64,000 nt of DNA, from contig NZ_LT629786.1 in NCBI RefSeq assembly GCF_900105675.1, positions 2,976,001 through 3,040,000 of the forward strand, given 5' to 3'. Each line of letters opens with the position of its first letter. The stretch's first letter is position 1. The translations under genes were made by a program, and so were the position numbers. Below are positions 26,760-34,955 of the stretch, one piece after another. Source of the DNA: Pseudomonas synxantha (lineage in GTDB: Bacteria > Pseudomonadota > Gammaproteobacteria > Pseudomonadales > Pseudomonadaceae). The notes beneath the pieces were generated by a model. The model was not told the origin of the DNA and made no database searches. It saw nothing but the letters and a program-made list of their open reading frames with translations.

Positions 26760-27677
26760 ATGGAGCTCTTACAGTCAATGCGCGTGTTCGTCCGACTCGC
26801 CGAATCAGGCAGCTTTACCAAGGTGGCAGAGGCTACACAAACAGGGCGCCCCTACATCACCAGATCGATTCAGGAGTTAGAGGCTTCTCTGGGCGTGCGC
26901 TTGTTCCAACGCACCACCCGCAAGGTCAATTTAACGGCCGAAGGGGAGAGATTTTACGAGCGGGTCAAATGCATTTTGGCTGACATTTCGAACACCACTT
27001 CGATGTTCGATTCCAGCGGAGCCATGTTGCAAGGCCGACTGCGTGTCGACATCCCCAGCGCTTTTTCACAGCGAAGCTTTATCGAAAGCCTGAAAACGTT
27101 TACCGCAGCGTTCCCTGACATCGAACTCGTCGTGGGCGTTACTGACAGGACAGTCGACCTTGTTGCAGAAGGCGTTGACTGCGTATTGCGAATTGGCGAA
27201 CTGCCTGACTCAAGCATGGTGGCTCGTCAAATTGGAACAGTGGAAATGGTCACCTGCGCCTCGCCAGCCTATCTAGAGGAATGGGGAGAACCCAAGACAC
27301 TGAACGAGCTGGTCAACCACAGAGGCGTCAACTTCCTCTCAGGGCAAAGCAACAGGCCGCTTTCCTGGTCTTTTCGAGGTAAAGGAGCCGATCAGCCTTA
27401 TACCTGTCGCGGCACCATCACCGTCAACGAATCGAATGCTTACGTCCACTGCGCCGTGGCGGGCTTCGGCATCATTCAAGCACCGGGCATCACCGTCGAC
27501 GCGTCGCTGGCCAGTGGCGAGCTTAGGGAAGTACTGCGACTTTACCGACCCACGCGACGCAAGGTTTCGGTACTGTATCCCAGCAGGACGCACCTCGCGC
27601 CACAGGTGCATGCGTTTGCAGATTGGCTACGCGAACACTTCCCAGCGCTTCATCCAGCGTGGTTCAAGGCTGAGTAA
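26760..27677 (+). CDS. LysR-family regulator, divergent from the MDR dehydrogenase
   Basis: A 305-residue LysR protein of the CrgA/DmlR-like branch. The HTH is RVFVRLAESGSFTKVAEATQ, then RPYITRSIQELEASLGVRLFQRTTRKVNLTAEG, with an effector domain that includes GVDCVLRIGELPDSSMVARQIG, common in this branch. The ATG at 26760 follows GGAGACTCGA. It most likely controls the divergent dehydrogenase. No inducer can be proposed from sequence. Confidence 0.92.
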   Translation: MELLQSMRVFVRLAESGSFTKVAEATQTGRPYITRSIQELEASLGVRLFQRTTRKVNLTAEGERFYERVKCILADISNTTSMFDSSGAMLQGRLRVDIPSAFSQRSFIESLKTFTAAFPDIELVVGVTDRTVDLVAEGVDCVLRIGELPDSSMVARQIGTVEMVTCASPAYLEEWGEPKTLNELVNHRGVNFLSGQSNRPLSWSFRGKGADQPYTCRGTITVNESNAYVHCAVAGFGIIQAPGITVDASLASGELREVLRLYRPTRRKVSVLYPSRTHLAPQVHAFADWLREHFPALHPAWFKAE

Positions 27678-27785
27678 TGGGTGATACAGTTGAACCAGCG
27701 AATCGATCCGGCCAAAAGCTCCGTCTGGCGAGGGCTCGATACCGAGTACAGGCGTCGAAAGAAACCGCTTGTTCATCCTGCTTGC

Positions 27786-28451
27786 TCAGTGTGCAAGCCC
27801 GGCCTTTTCAAGCACCTTGTCCAACCATGATTGGTCAATCACGCCGGATGCGATCTCGGCCTTTACCTCTTCTTCATGGGCCTCATGAGCACGTGCCTTG
27901 ACCAACACCTCTTCTGCGTCATCCTGAGAAAACGCAACAAACCCGTCTTCATCGCCGACGATAATGTCGCCTGGGTTGATGAGCATTCCTCCAATGGACA
28001 CGGGAACGTTGATCTCGCCTGGACCGCTTTTATAGGGACCACAATGCACCACACTTCGGGCGTAGCAAGGAGTGTCTTCGAAACTTGCGACGTCACGAAT
28101 TGCACCGTCCACAATGAAGCCAACGCATCCACGTTTCTGAGCATACAGCTTGATCAGCTCGCCAATCACTGCGTTATGGGTATCGCCCTGAGCATCAATT
28201 ACAAGCACGTGGCCCTCTTCAAGTAACGTCAGTGCTTTATAAATGTAAAGGTTGTCACCTGGCCGGGTCTTGACCGTCAATGCAGTACCGACAAGCTTTC
28301 CCGTACGGTTGTAGCGGTTCAAGCCTCTGGCACCTATGTGTCGCCCCATGTTGTCGCTGATATGAGGCGTTACAACCCGGCGGAAGGCGTCGATAAGATC
28401 CGCTGACGCGAGAGGTGGGGATGTAAGGATGCGAGAACCTGGGAAAGACAT
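27786..28451 (-). CDS. RraA-family aldolase-like protein, copy 3
   Basis: A 221-residue protein of the HMG/CHA aldolase type: HISDNMGRHIGARGL, TVKTRPGDNLYIYKAL, VIDAQGDTHNAVIGELI and the Arg-Asp motif VDGAIRDVASFEDTP. The NMGR motif and the C-terminal lysine-rich helix differ from copies 1 and 2, so it belongs to another subgroup and probably has a different substrate. It is transcribed in the same direction as the LysR gene upstream and stands between two regulators. Pyruvate-forming aldol cleavage is the family function; the actual substrate is unknown. Confidence 0.86.
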   Translation of the reverse strand: MSFPGSRILTSPPLASADLIDAFRRVVTPHISDNMGRHIGARGLNRYNRTGKLVGTALTVKTRPGDNLYIYKALTLLEEGHVLVIDAQGDTHNAVIGELIKLYAQKRGCVGFIVDGAIRDVASFEDTPCYARSVVHCGPYKSGPGEINVPVSIGGMLINPGDIIVGDEDGFVAFSQDDAEEVLVKARAHEAHEEEVKAEIASGVIDQSWLDKVLEKAGLAH

Positions 28452-28552
28452 GATGACCTCCTGAACATAATTAAGCCCTGCTGGGTTGAAGTCATGTTAA
28501 GGAAATAAAAACGTTACTTTTAGCGATATTTAGTCATGCAAACCCATCACTT

Positions 28553-29473
28553 TTACTCATTATCTCCCAAAGAGGAATCCAGGATGAGGTGGCTGAAGTC
28601 ACAACATTGTCGAGCAAGGTGTGCGATCTCAAGACTCAATCCTTGCAGGCGATCGGCGCGATGCACAGCTGCGTAGCGAATGTGTGGCAAGGGCGGTTGT
28701 GTGTGGATGATTTTCAGACGACCTTGTTTGATGATGGAAGCAAGGCAATTTTTTGGTAGATAACTGATACCCACCCCTGAAATGGTTAGCCCCACTTGAG
28801 CCACAAGATAATTACTGGTCAATGTTCTATTCAATCGAACATCGTGCTCGGCCAGCCAGCGCTCGTAAATGAGCCCGGTACCCGAACTACCGCCTTGAGT
28901 CAACACGGTGTAAGACGCCAACGACTGCAATTGCATTGGTTCGTTTTCCTGATAAAGGTCCGGAGCGCTCATCCAGACGTTCTCAACCGCGTCGAGTTGG
29001 GTGCTGGCAAAACGTGCATCACTGAATATCTCTGGCACGATGATCAAGTCCAGCTGATCGTTTTCCAGCTTTTTGAACAACTCGGAGCTCAGTTCAATGG
29101 AGGGCTCCAATGCCACTTTTGGATACGCCGCGCGGATCTTCTCGACAAGCGATGGTAGCCACGTCAAGGCCGTCAGCTCAGTGACCCCTAATCGATATCG
29201 CCTGACCAGTGCCTCTTTGGAGCTAATTCGATCCAATAAGTAGTCTCGCTGCCGCAGCATCTCAACTGCACATTCGAACAACTCCTCGCCCTTGGGCGTC
29301 AGTCGAGCGTTGCGTTTGGAACGGTCGAAAATGGGCACGTCGAAAGCGTCCTCCAGCTCCTGAACACGCTTTGATATGGCTGACTGGGACATACTGAGCT
29401 TGATGGATGCGGCCTCGAAGCTCCCCAGCTCAACGATCCAGTAGATTGCTTCAAGCTGTTTGAGCGTAATCAT
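28553..29473 (-). CDS. LysR-family regulator, divergent from the MFS carrier
   Basis: A 306-residue LysR protein with HTH at residues 5-60 (IYWIVELGSFEAASIKLSMSQSAISKRVQELE) and a two-lobed effector domain. It is divergent from an MFS transporter gene with 231 AT-rich bases between starts, and a RraA-type gene lies downstream on the same strand. It probably controls uptake and aldolase genes together. The inducer is unknown. Confidence 0.92.
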   Translation of the reverse strand: MITLKQLEAIYWIVELGSFEAASIKLSMSQSAISKRVQELEDAFDVPIFDRSKRNARLTPKGEELFECAVEMLRQRDYLLDRISSKEALVRRYRLGVTELTALTWLPSLVEKIRAAYPKVALEPSIELSSELFKKLENDQLDLIIVPEIFSDARFASTQLDAVENVWMSAPDLYQENEPMQLQSLASYTVLTQGGSSGTGLIYERWLAEHDVRLNRTLTSNYLVAQVGLTISGVGISYLPKNCLASIIKQGRLKIIHTQPPLPHIRYAAVHRADRLQGLSLEIAHLARQCCDFSHLILDSSLGDNE

Positions 29474-29704
29474 TCTGACACCTACCTGAAAATAATTACC
29501 CGATTATTACTTCAACTCATCGCTAATAGTAAATCTATACCCTGGCTGCTTATCCGTAATCGAGGTGTATGACGACTAGCCCAGCGTCCAGGCACAATCA
29601 AAACATAACTTAAAGAGATGATTTACAATGAGTATTTGTCGCTTTTATTGATTGTTTGCCCACTCTAAATTAAGTGCGAATACCTACAACAATAAGGTCG
29701 CACC

Positions 29705-31048
29705 ATGGCTATCTCGCAGTCTGCCAAGCCTATTGCTCGCAGCAGCTACCGCTGGGCTGTAGCAGGTTTGATTTTCATCATCTACACCATCGCGGCAGCA
29801 GACAGGGCCAACCTGGGCGTCGCGATGCCATTCATCCGTAAAGAATTCGACATGAGTAACGCAGAGGCAGGCGGCCTTATGAGCCTTTTCCTCCTCGCTT
29901 ACGCACTGGCGCAAATCCCGGCGGGATTTGCCTTTGCCCGCATAGGCGTCAGCAAAATACTGCCGGGGGCAATGATCCTGACCTCGATTCTGACAGGGCT
30001 TGTGGGCACTGCCGGATCACTTCTGATGCTGAAAATCTACCGGTTTGGCTTGGGGCTTGCCGAAGGCCCATTGCCGATCAGCATGACCTCGACCATCAAC
30101 AACTGGTTCCCCGCGAAAGAGAAAGGTATTGCCTCTGGCATCTTCCTATCTGCAGTCAAGTTTGGCCCAGTCATTGTTCCTCCCCTCTGCGCGATCATCA
30201 TCTCGGTATGGGGGTGGCGAGAGATTTTCATATTCTTCGCCGTGCCCGGCATCATCCTGTCGCTCGTTTGGTATTTCCTGGTTGCTGATCACCCGTCGAA
30301 AAGTCGCTTCGTTAACAAGGCTGAACTTGAGTACATACTTGAGCAGTCCGACCCCATGCAGGCGAATGCAACCGACTTGAGCAAGCCCTCTGCAAATTGG
30401 CTGAATACACTGGACAGAATCATTAAACGTCGGGCGGTGCCCGCGCTCACTTCAAACGGTCAGGTTTTCAAATCCTGGAATATTTGGGGATGTGCGACCA
30501 GCTATTGCTTCCAATTAGGTGTTTCCAGTGTGCTTTTGACTTGGATTCCCACCTACCTCGTTACGGTAAAGAACTTTTCCATCATGAATATGGGGCTCGT
30601 TTCAGCAGCGCCATGGGTGGGAGCGGTACTGGGCAACCTGCTTGGCGGTTACTTCTCTGACCGTTTCCTGGGTGGGCGCCGCAAGCCTGGCATGCTGCTG
30701 TCCGCGATCGGTACGTCGCTGATGATGTACCTGCTGATCAACTCACCCGCAGAGCCTCTGTCTTACGGGCTGCTGCTGATGCTGACGGGTGTTGTCTTGA
30801 GCCTGGGTTTTTCATCCTACATGTCCTACCCGATGGGGTTGGCGTCCAAAGCCAGCTTTCCGATCGCCAACGCGATCGTGAACATGGTTGGGCAGCTGGG
30901 TGCTGCGGCGACCCCCTTTTTAACCGGCCTTCTGCTGGACAGCTATGGCTGGAACTATGTCTTCATCTTCCTTGCAATCGGTTCCTTCACAAGCTTCATC
31001 CTCTTGCTAAGCATTGCCGAGCCCATCCCTGGCAAGCAGCGGGGTTAG
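29705..31048 (+). CDS. MFS transporter (anion:cation symporter family)
   Basis: A 447-residue, twelve-helix MFS carrier. The first loop reads AADRANLGVAMPFIRKEF, the family pattern of D-galactonate, phthalate or hydroxy-acid symporters, and the motif-A-like segments follow helix 2 and helix 8. It likely imports an organic anion. Immediately downstream lies a decayed RraA gene in the same direction, so the ancestral unit was carrier plus aldolase. Divergent LysR gene upstream. Confidence 0.9.
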   Translation: MAISQSAKPIARSSYRWAVAGLIFIIYTIAAADRANLGVAMPFIRKEFDMSNAEAGGLMSLFLLAYALAQIPAGFAFARIGVSKILPGAMILTSILTGLVGTAGSLLMLKIYRFGLGLAEGPLPISMTSTINNWFPAKEKGIASGIFLSAVKFGPVIVPPLCAIIISVWGWREIFIFFAVPGIILSLVWYFLVADHPSKSRFVNKAELEYILEQSDPMQANATDLSKPSANWLNTLDRIIKRRAVPALTSNGQVFKSWNIWGCATSYCFQLGVSSVLLTWIPTYLVTVKNFSIMNMGLVSAAPWVGAVLGNLLGGYFSDRFLGGRRKPGMLLSAIGTSLMMYLLINSPAEPLSYGLLLMLTGVVLSLGFSSYMSYPMGLASKASFPIANAIVNMVGQLGAAATPFLTGLLLDSYGWNYVFIFLAIGSFTSFILLLSIAEPIPGKQRG

Positions 31049-31094
31049 CGGCGGTCACCGTCAGTTGAACCTGGCGGCAAGGCTACTTCCTCAC

Positions 31095-31482
31095 TCAGAT
31101 GCCCTGGACAAACTCGAACTGCCGGGCCAATGCTTCGCGGTGATGCCGCTGGGTAACTCCAAGGTCGTCATAGGCCCAGCGTTTACGGCGACTTCATCGA
31201 AGACGTTGCGCCAGGCGACATTGTGGTTATCGACAATAATGGCCGTACCGACTGCATAGTATGGGGTGACATCATGACCCAATACGCAGGTGCCAGAAGC
31301 ATCGGCATTGCGGATGCCAACGGCGTACTCGTTGTCGCGCGTGACAAAGCACGCGAAGTAGCCGAATGCGCACATAACATCGAGAAGGTTGAAGCTGATA
31401 TTCGCCCCTGAGCGCTGAAGGAAAAACCCTGAAGGAAGCGAGAAGCCTGCTGGGTTATCACACGCTGCAGCGCAAGTCATAG
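31095..31482 (+). pseudogene. Decayed RraA-family gene after the MFS carrier
   Basis: Pieces match copy 2 (23524-24186) in order but in different frames: SDALDKLELPGQCFAVMPLG at about 31095, then after a small deletion GDFIEDVAPGDIVVIDNNGR to DIMTQYAGARSIG. A deletion of roughly 60 codons then removes the VIDG..RD catalytic segment, and IADANGVLVVARDKAREVAE follows. The end, GYHTLQRKS before TAG 31482, is in yet another frame. The N-terminus is missing. It is clearly non-functional. Confidence 0.88.
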
Positions 31483-31727
31483 AGCGTAGCGCGCCCTACG
31501 GACCATTTATCGCCGAGTAAAAATTTGATAGCTTCAGTTCTCGCTTCATCTGCCGCTATTGCTATATCGATTTGTCGCCGTCCGTAACGTGCCTTATCTT
31601 GCAAACTGTCAAAGGCAATCCGGCAGGTAGACAACTCTTGAGTGAATACCTGCTGCGAGTCTCCGGGGGGGCTCGCTGGCAATGTCGCGGCAATGACCTG
31701 GCGAAACACCATAAGAGAACCTGGCGA
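31483..31727. other. Intergenic stretch before the response regulator
   Basis: About 245 bases with no gene I can support. A minus-strand open frame covers it but has no ribosome site, no family likeness and ends inside the RraA relic. Confidence 0.5.
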
Positions 31728-32552
31728 ATGGACAATGGACAATACGAAAGGCGGGCAGCGACGGCGGCGTCCGACTCATTGCCGCATATTCTGCTGATCG
31801 ACGATGTTCCTGAAGATATCCGTGCCACACTCGTTCTGCTAAAGACCCAGCCTTGGCGCCTTTCGCTGGCCAGCGACGCCCATCAGGGCTATCAACGGGC
31901 ACTGAGCCTGCGCCCGGATCTGATCGTTCTGGATGTTCACATGCCCCAGATGGATGGCTTCAGCCTGTGCAGGCTATTACGCGAGGCACCGGCCACCCGG
32001 CATACCCCGATCCTGTTTCTGTCGTCGGCCAATACGCCACTGGAGCGCCTCGAGGGGCTGGCGGTCGGCGCGGTCGACTACATTCCCAAGTCCTACGACC
32101 CCGAAGAAGTACTGGCACGCATCAAGATTCACCTGCAATTGACTTGGCGAGCGCCGCCGGCCATTCAGGACGGCCCGGTCGATCCGCAACCACAAGGTGA
32201 TGAAATCGTGCTGAGGGCGGCGATGCGATTGATTGAAAACCAGCTGGACGATATACCCTCCCTGCCCTGGCTGGCCCAAAAAGTCGGCACCCATGAAAAA
32301 CGTCTCACCGCGATCTTCCGTGAGCACCTGGGGCTGACCGTGTTCGCCTATATACGCGATGCCCGGCTGCGTCGCGGCCAGGAACTGCTCGGCGAAAGCG
32401 CCATGAGCGTGCAAGACGTCGCCGAGCTGGTGGGCTTTCGCAATGCCTGCAACTTCGCCACCGCCTTGCGCCAGAGAATCGGCATGACGCCCAGTCAGTT
32501 TCGTCGGCAAACCCTGGGCATTGAAGATGCAGAGCTGGCCGGACGCACCTGA
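31728..32552 (+). CDS. Response regulator with AraC-type DNA-binding domain
   Basis: A 274-residue two-component regulator. The receiver domain has the acidic pair in LLIDDVPED, the phospho-acceptor Asp69 in LIVLDVHMPQMDGF and the conserved Lys in DYIPKSYDPEE. After a short linker, two AraC/XylS helix-turn-helices follow (LPWLAQKVGTHEKRLTAIFRE and VQDVAELVGFRNACNFATALRQ, ending GMTPSQFRRQ). The ATG at 31728 gives a normal start. The stop overlaps the start of the kinase gene by one base. It should be the output partner of that kinase and may control the TonB receptor. Confidence 0.88.
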   Translation: MDNGQYERRAATAASDSLPHILLIDDVPEDIRATLVLLKTQPWRLSLASDAHQGYQRALSLRPDLIVLDVHMPQMDGFSLCRLLREAPATRHTPILFLSSANTPLERLEGLAVGAVDYIPKSYDPEEVLARIKIHLQLTWRAPPAIQDGPVDPQPQGDEIVLRAAMRLIENQLDDIPSLPWLAQKVGTHEKRLTAIFREHLGLTVFAYIRDARLRRGQELLGESAMSVQDVAELVGFRNACNFATALRQRIGMTPSQFRRQTLGIEDAELAGRT

Positions 32553-34954
32553 TGCGGTTTCTACAGCTCCTGCTGCTGACGTTGGCGTTGTTATCCGCAG
32601 GCCCGCTACGCGCCGCCCCTGTGCAAAGTTGCCAGGCCGAGCAGCTGGACCTGATGCCTACGCTGCAAATTTTCGAGGATACCCAGGCCAGCCTGAGCCT
32701 GGACGAAGTGGCTGGATTGCCCGCAGCGCGTTTCAACACCCCGACCCCAGACTGGCCGCCCCAAGGCTATAGCCGCTCCGCGTTCTGGTTAAAAATGCAG
32801 CTCACCAATTCAAGCGATGCGGCCTGTTCGCGCCTGCTGGTGGTTGGGGCGCCGCGCCTGGAGGACATCCGCGTCTATCAGTCCACCGGCGGACGTTGGA
32901 GTGATGCGCATGCGGGAAGCACTCATCCCCTGGCCGAATGGCCCCAGCCACCTGCGCGCCAGCCGGCGTTCCCGATCTCACTGGCGGCGCGGGAAAGCGT
33001 CACGGTGTTCGTGCGAGTGGCGAGCAATTTCCAAATGCTGCTGGAACCGCAACTGTGGTCCGAACCGGCGCTGCTGCGCAGTCAGCAACAGACCTACCTG
33101 AGCGATGGACTCACCCTCGGCATTGTCCTGCTGGTCGTGCCTTTCGGCCTGATCGTCGGCTGGATCCTGCGCTCCCCCTTGCTGACCGTGAACGCAGGGG
33201 CGGTGCTGAGCTACATCCTGCTCACCTGCATCCTCAATGGCTACCTGGTCTATTGGCCCACCGCACTGGGCTGGACACGCGAGTTGCTGACCTGCGCCAG
33301 CGCGGTCTCGTTCGTTCTGTTTCTGGCCTACATGCGCGTGTTGCTGCAGGTGTCCCGCCTGCCCCGCATCATTGGCTGGAGCTATTGGGTGCCGCTGTCG
33401 GGCTGTATCCTCGGCCGACTCTGGTGGCTGAAAGTCGATGCCGTCCAGGGTGCGCAGCTGGTCCAGGTATCGCTGATGAGCTTCTACGCAGTGCTGCTCG
33501 CGACATTATTCATGGCCTGGCGCCGGCGCCTGAGCTACAGCTGGATGGCCTGGCTGGTGCCAGCGCTCTTGCTGGGCCAATTGCTGATGCGGATTTTCTT
33601 CCCTCAGGAACAACTGCCCTGGCAGTCTGCGCAAAGCAAATACAGCTTATCGTCTACGTTGGCAGGCGTCGCGTTGCTGGTGTGCACCCTGATCATGGAA
33701 GTGGTCCGCAGCCGCGACCGCGAAAAGCACGCGCTGTCCAGCCTCGAACAACAGCGCCAGGCCGAGCACGAACGTCTGGAAAGCACCGTGGCACTGCGCA
33801 CCGCGCAGTTGCGCGACTCCCTGGCGGCTCGCAGTGCGCTAATGGCGCGGATCAGCCACGACCTGCGCTCGCCGCTGGTACGCATTATCGACTACGCGCG
33901 CCTGTTGCACGGCGGGCCAAACCGCGATTACCCAGCCACGATCGAACGCAATGCCCGCCAGCAGCTGGAGCTGATCGATGAGATGCTCGAATTCTCCCGT
34001 GGCGAGCTGGAACAAATGCAACTGGCCCTCGCGCCGGGGTATTTGTACGGTTTCCTCAAGGAGATCGCCGACGAGGCCGGCTTTCTCGCGGCGCGTCAGG
34101 GCAACAGCTTCGAAGCGGTGCTTGCCGATGACCTGCCGCCTCTGGTCGAGGCCGACTTCAAACGTCTTCGACAAATTCTCATGAACCTGCTGGCTAACGC
34201 GGCAAAATTCACCCACAACGGCCAGATCCGTTTCGAAGTGAGCGGTTACCCGGGGGCAACCGCCGATGGCGTGGAATTGCGCTTCAGCGTGATCGACACC
34301 GGCATCGGCGTTGATCCGCAAGAGTTCGAACAACTGCTGCAACCCTTCCGCCGCGGCCGCAATGCGCAGCGCTACGACGGCAGCGGGCTGGGCTTGTCGA
34401 TCGTCACCCAACTGCTGGAGCGCATGGACAGCCGGCTCGAGCCCCAGGCCACCGAGCAAGGCGGCAGCCACTTTAGTTTTCGCCTGCAACTCAGATGCGC
34501 TGAGGAGCATGACCTGGAACTCGGCCTCGTCGACAACAACGCCACGCCGCTCGATGGCCAGGGCAAGCACGTTCTGCTGGTCGATGACGTCGAGCAGAAC
34601 AGCGAATGGCTTTATGACCTGCTGGCCGGCTACGGTTTTGACGTGAGCATGGCGGCGAACGGCGAAGACGCCTTGGCCTGCCTGGCCGGACAATCGGTCG
34701 ACCTGCTGATCAGCGACCAGATGATGCCCGGCATGGACGGCTGGGAACTGTTGCGGCAGGTGCGCGAGCGCTGGGGCCACTTGCCGGTGATGCTGTATTC
34801 CGCGGTCCCGCCACGCAGGCCGCAGGATTATCCAGACAATCTGGTATTCGATGCAGTACTGCTCAAGCCCGTCGACAGCCGAGAATTGCTGGCTTGGGTC
34901 AAGATGCTGGCCTGCACGGATACAGTGCGCCGCGCAATGGCTCGGGAGTTCTAG
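32552..34954 (+). CDS. Hybrid sensor histidine kinase with 7TM-DISM sensor
   Basis: An 800-residue inner-membrane kinase. Order: signal peptide (1-22), periplasmic DISMED2-type beta domain (about 30-165), seven transmembrane helices (about 185-385), coiled coil, HisKA with His436 in ISHDLRSP, HATPase with N in NLLANAAKF and DTGIGVDP and GSGLGLSI, then a receiver with Asp722 in LLISDQMMPGMDG. DISM proteins usually sense small ligands, often carbohydrates, in the periplasm. The receiver makes it a hybrid, so a phosphorelay with the upstream regulator is likely, though no Hpt domain is visible here. Confidence 0.92.
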   Translation: MRFLQLLLLTLALLSAGPLRAAPVQSCQAEQLDLMPTLQIFEDTQASLSLDEVAGLPAARFNTPTPDWPPQGYSRSAFWLKMQLTNSSDAACSRLLVVGAPRLEDIRVYQSTGGRWSDAHAGSTHPLAEWPQPPARQPAFPISLAARESVTVFVRVASNFQMLLEPQLWSEPALLRSQQQTYLSDGLTLGIVLLVVPFGLIVGWILRSPLLTVNAGAVLSYILLTCILNGYLVYWPTALGWTRELLTCASAVSFVLFLAYMRVLLQVSRLPRIIGWSYWVPLSGCILGRLWWLKVDAVQGAQLVQVSLMSFYAVLLATLFMAWRRRLSYSWMAWLVPALLLGQLLMRIFFPQEQLPWQSAQSKYSLSSTLAGVALLVCTLIMEVVRSRDREKHALSSLEQQRQAEHERLESTVALRTAQLRDSLAARSALMARISHDLRSPLVRIIDYARLLHGGPNRDYPATIERNARQQLELIDEMLEFSRGELEQMQLALAPGYLYGFLKEIADEAGFLAARQGNSFEAVLADDLPPLVEADFKRLRQILMNLLANAAKFTHNGQIRFEVSGYPGATADGVELRFSVIDTGIGVDPQEFEQLLQPFRRGRNAQRYDGSGLGLSIVTQLLERMDSRLEPQATEQGGSHFSFRLQLRCAEEHDLELGLVDNNATPLDGQGKHVLLVDDVEQNSEWLYDLLAGYGFDVSMAANGEDALACLAGQSVDLLISDQMMPGMDGWELLRQVRERWGHLPVMLYSAVPPRRPQDYPDNLVFDAVLLKPVDSRELLAWVKMLACTDTVRRAMAREF

Positions 34955-34955
34955 C

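Noticed and set aside
31458..31742. 94-codon minus-strand frame before the response regulator
   Set aside because: No ribosome site, no recognised family, and it extends into a clear RraA pseudogene on the other strand.
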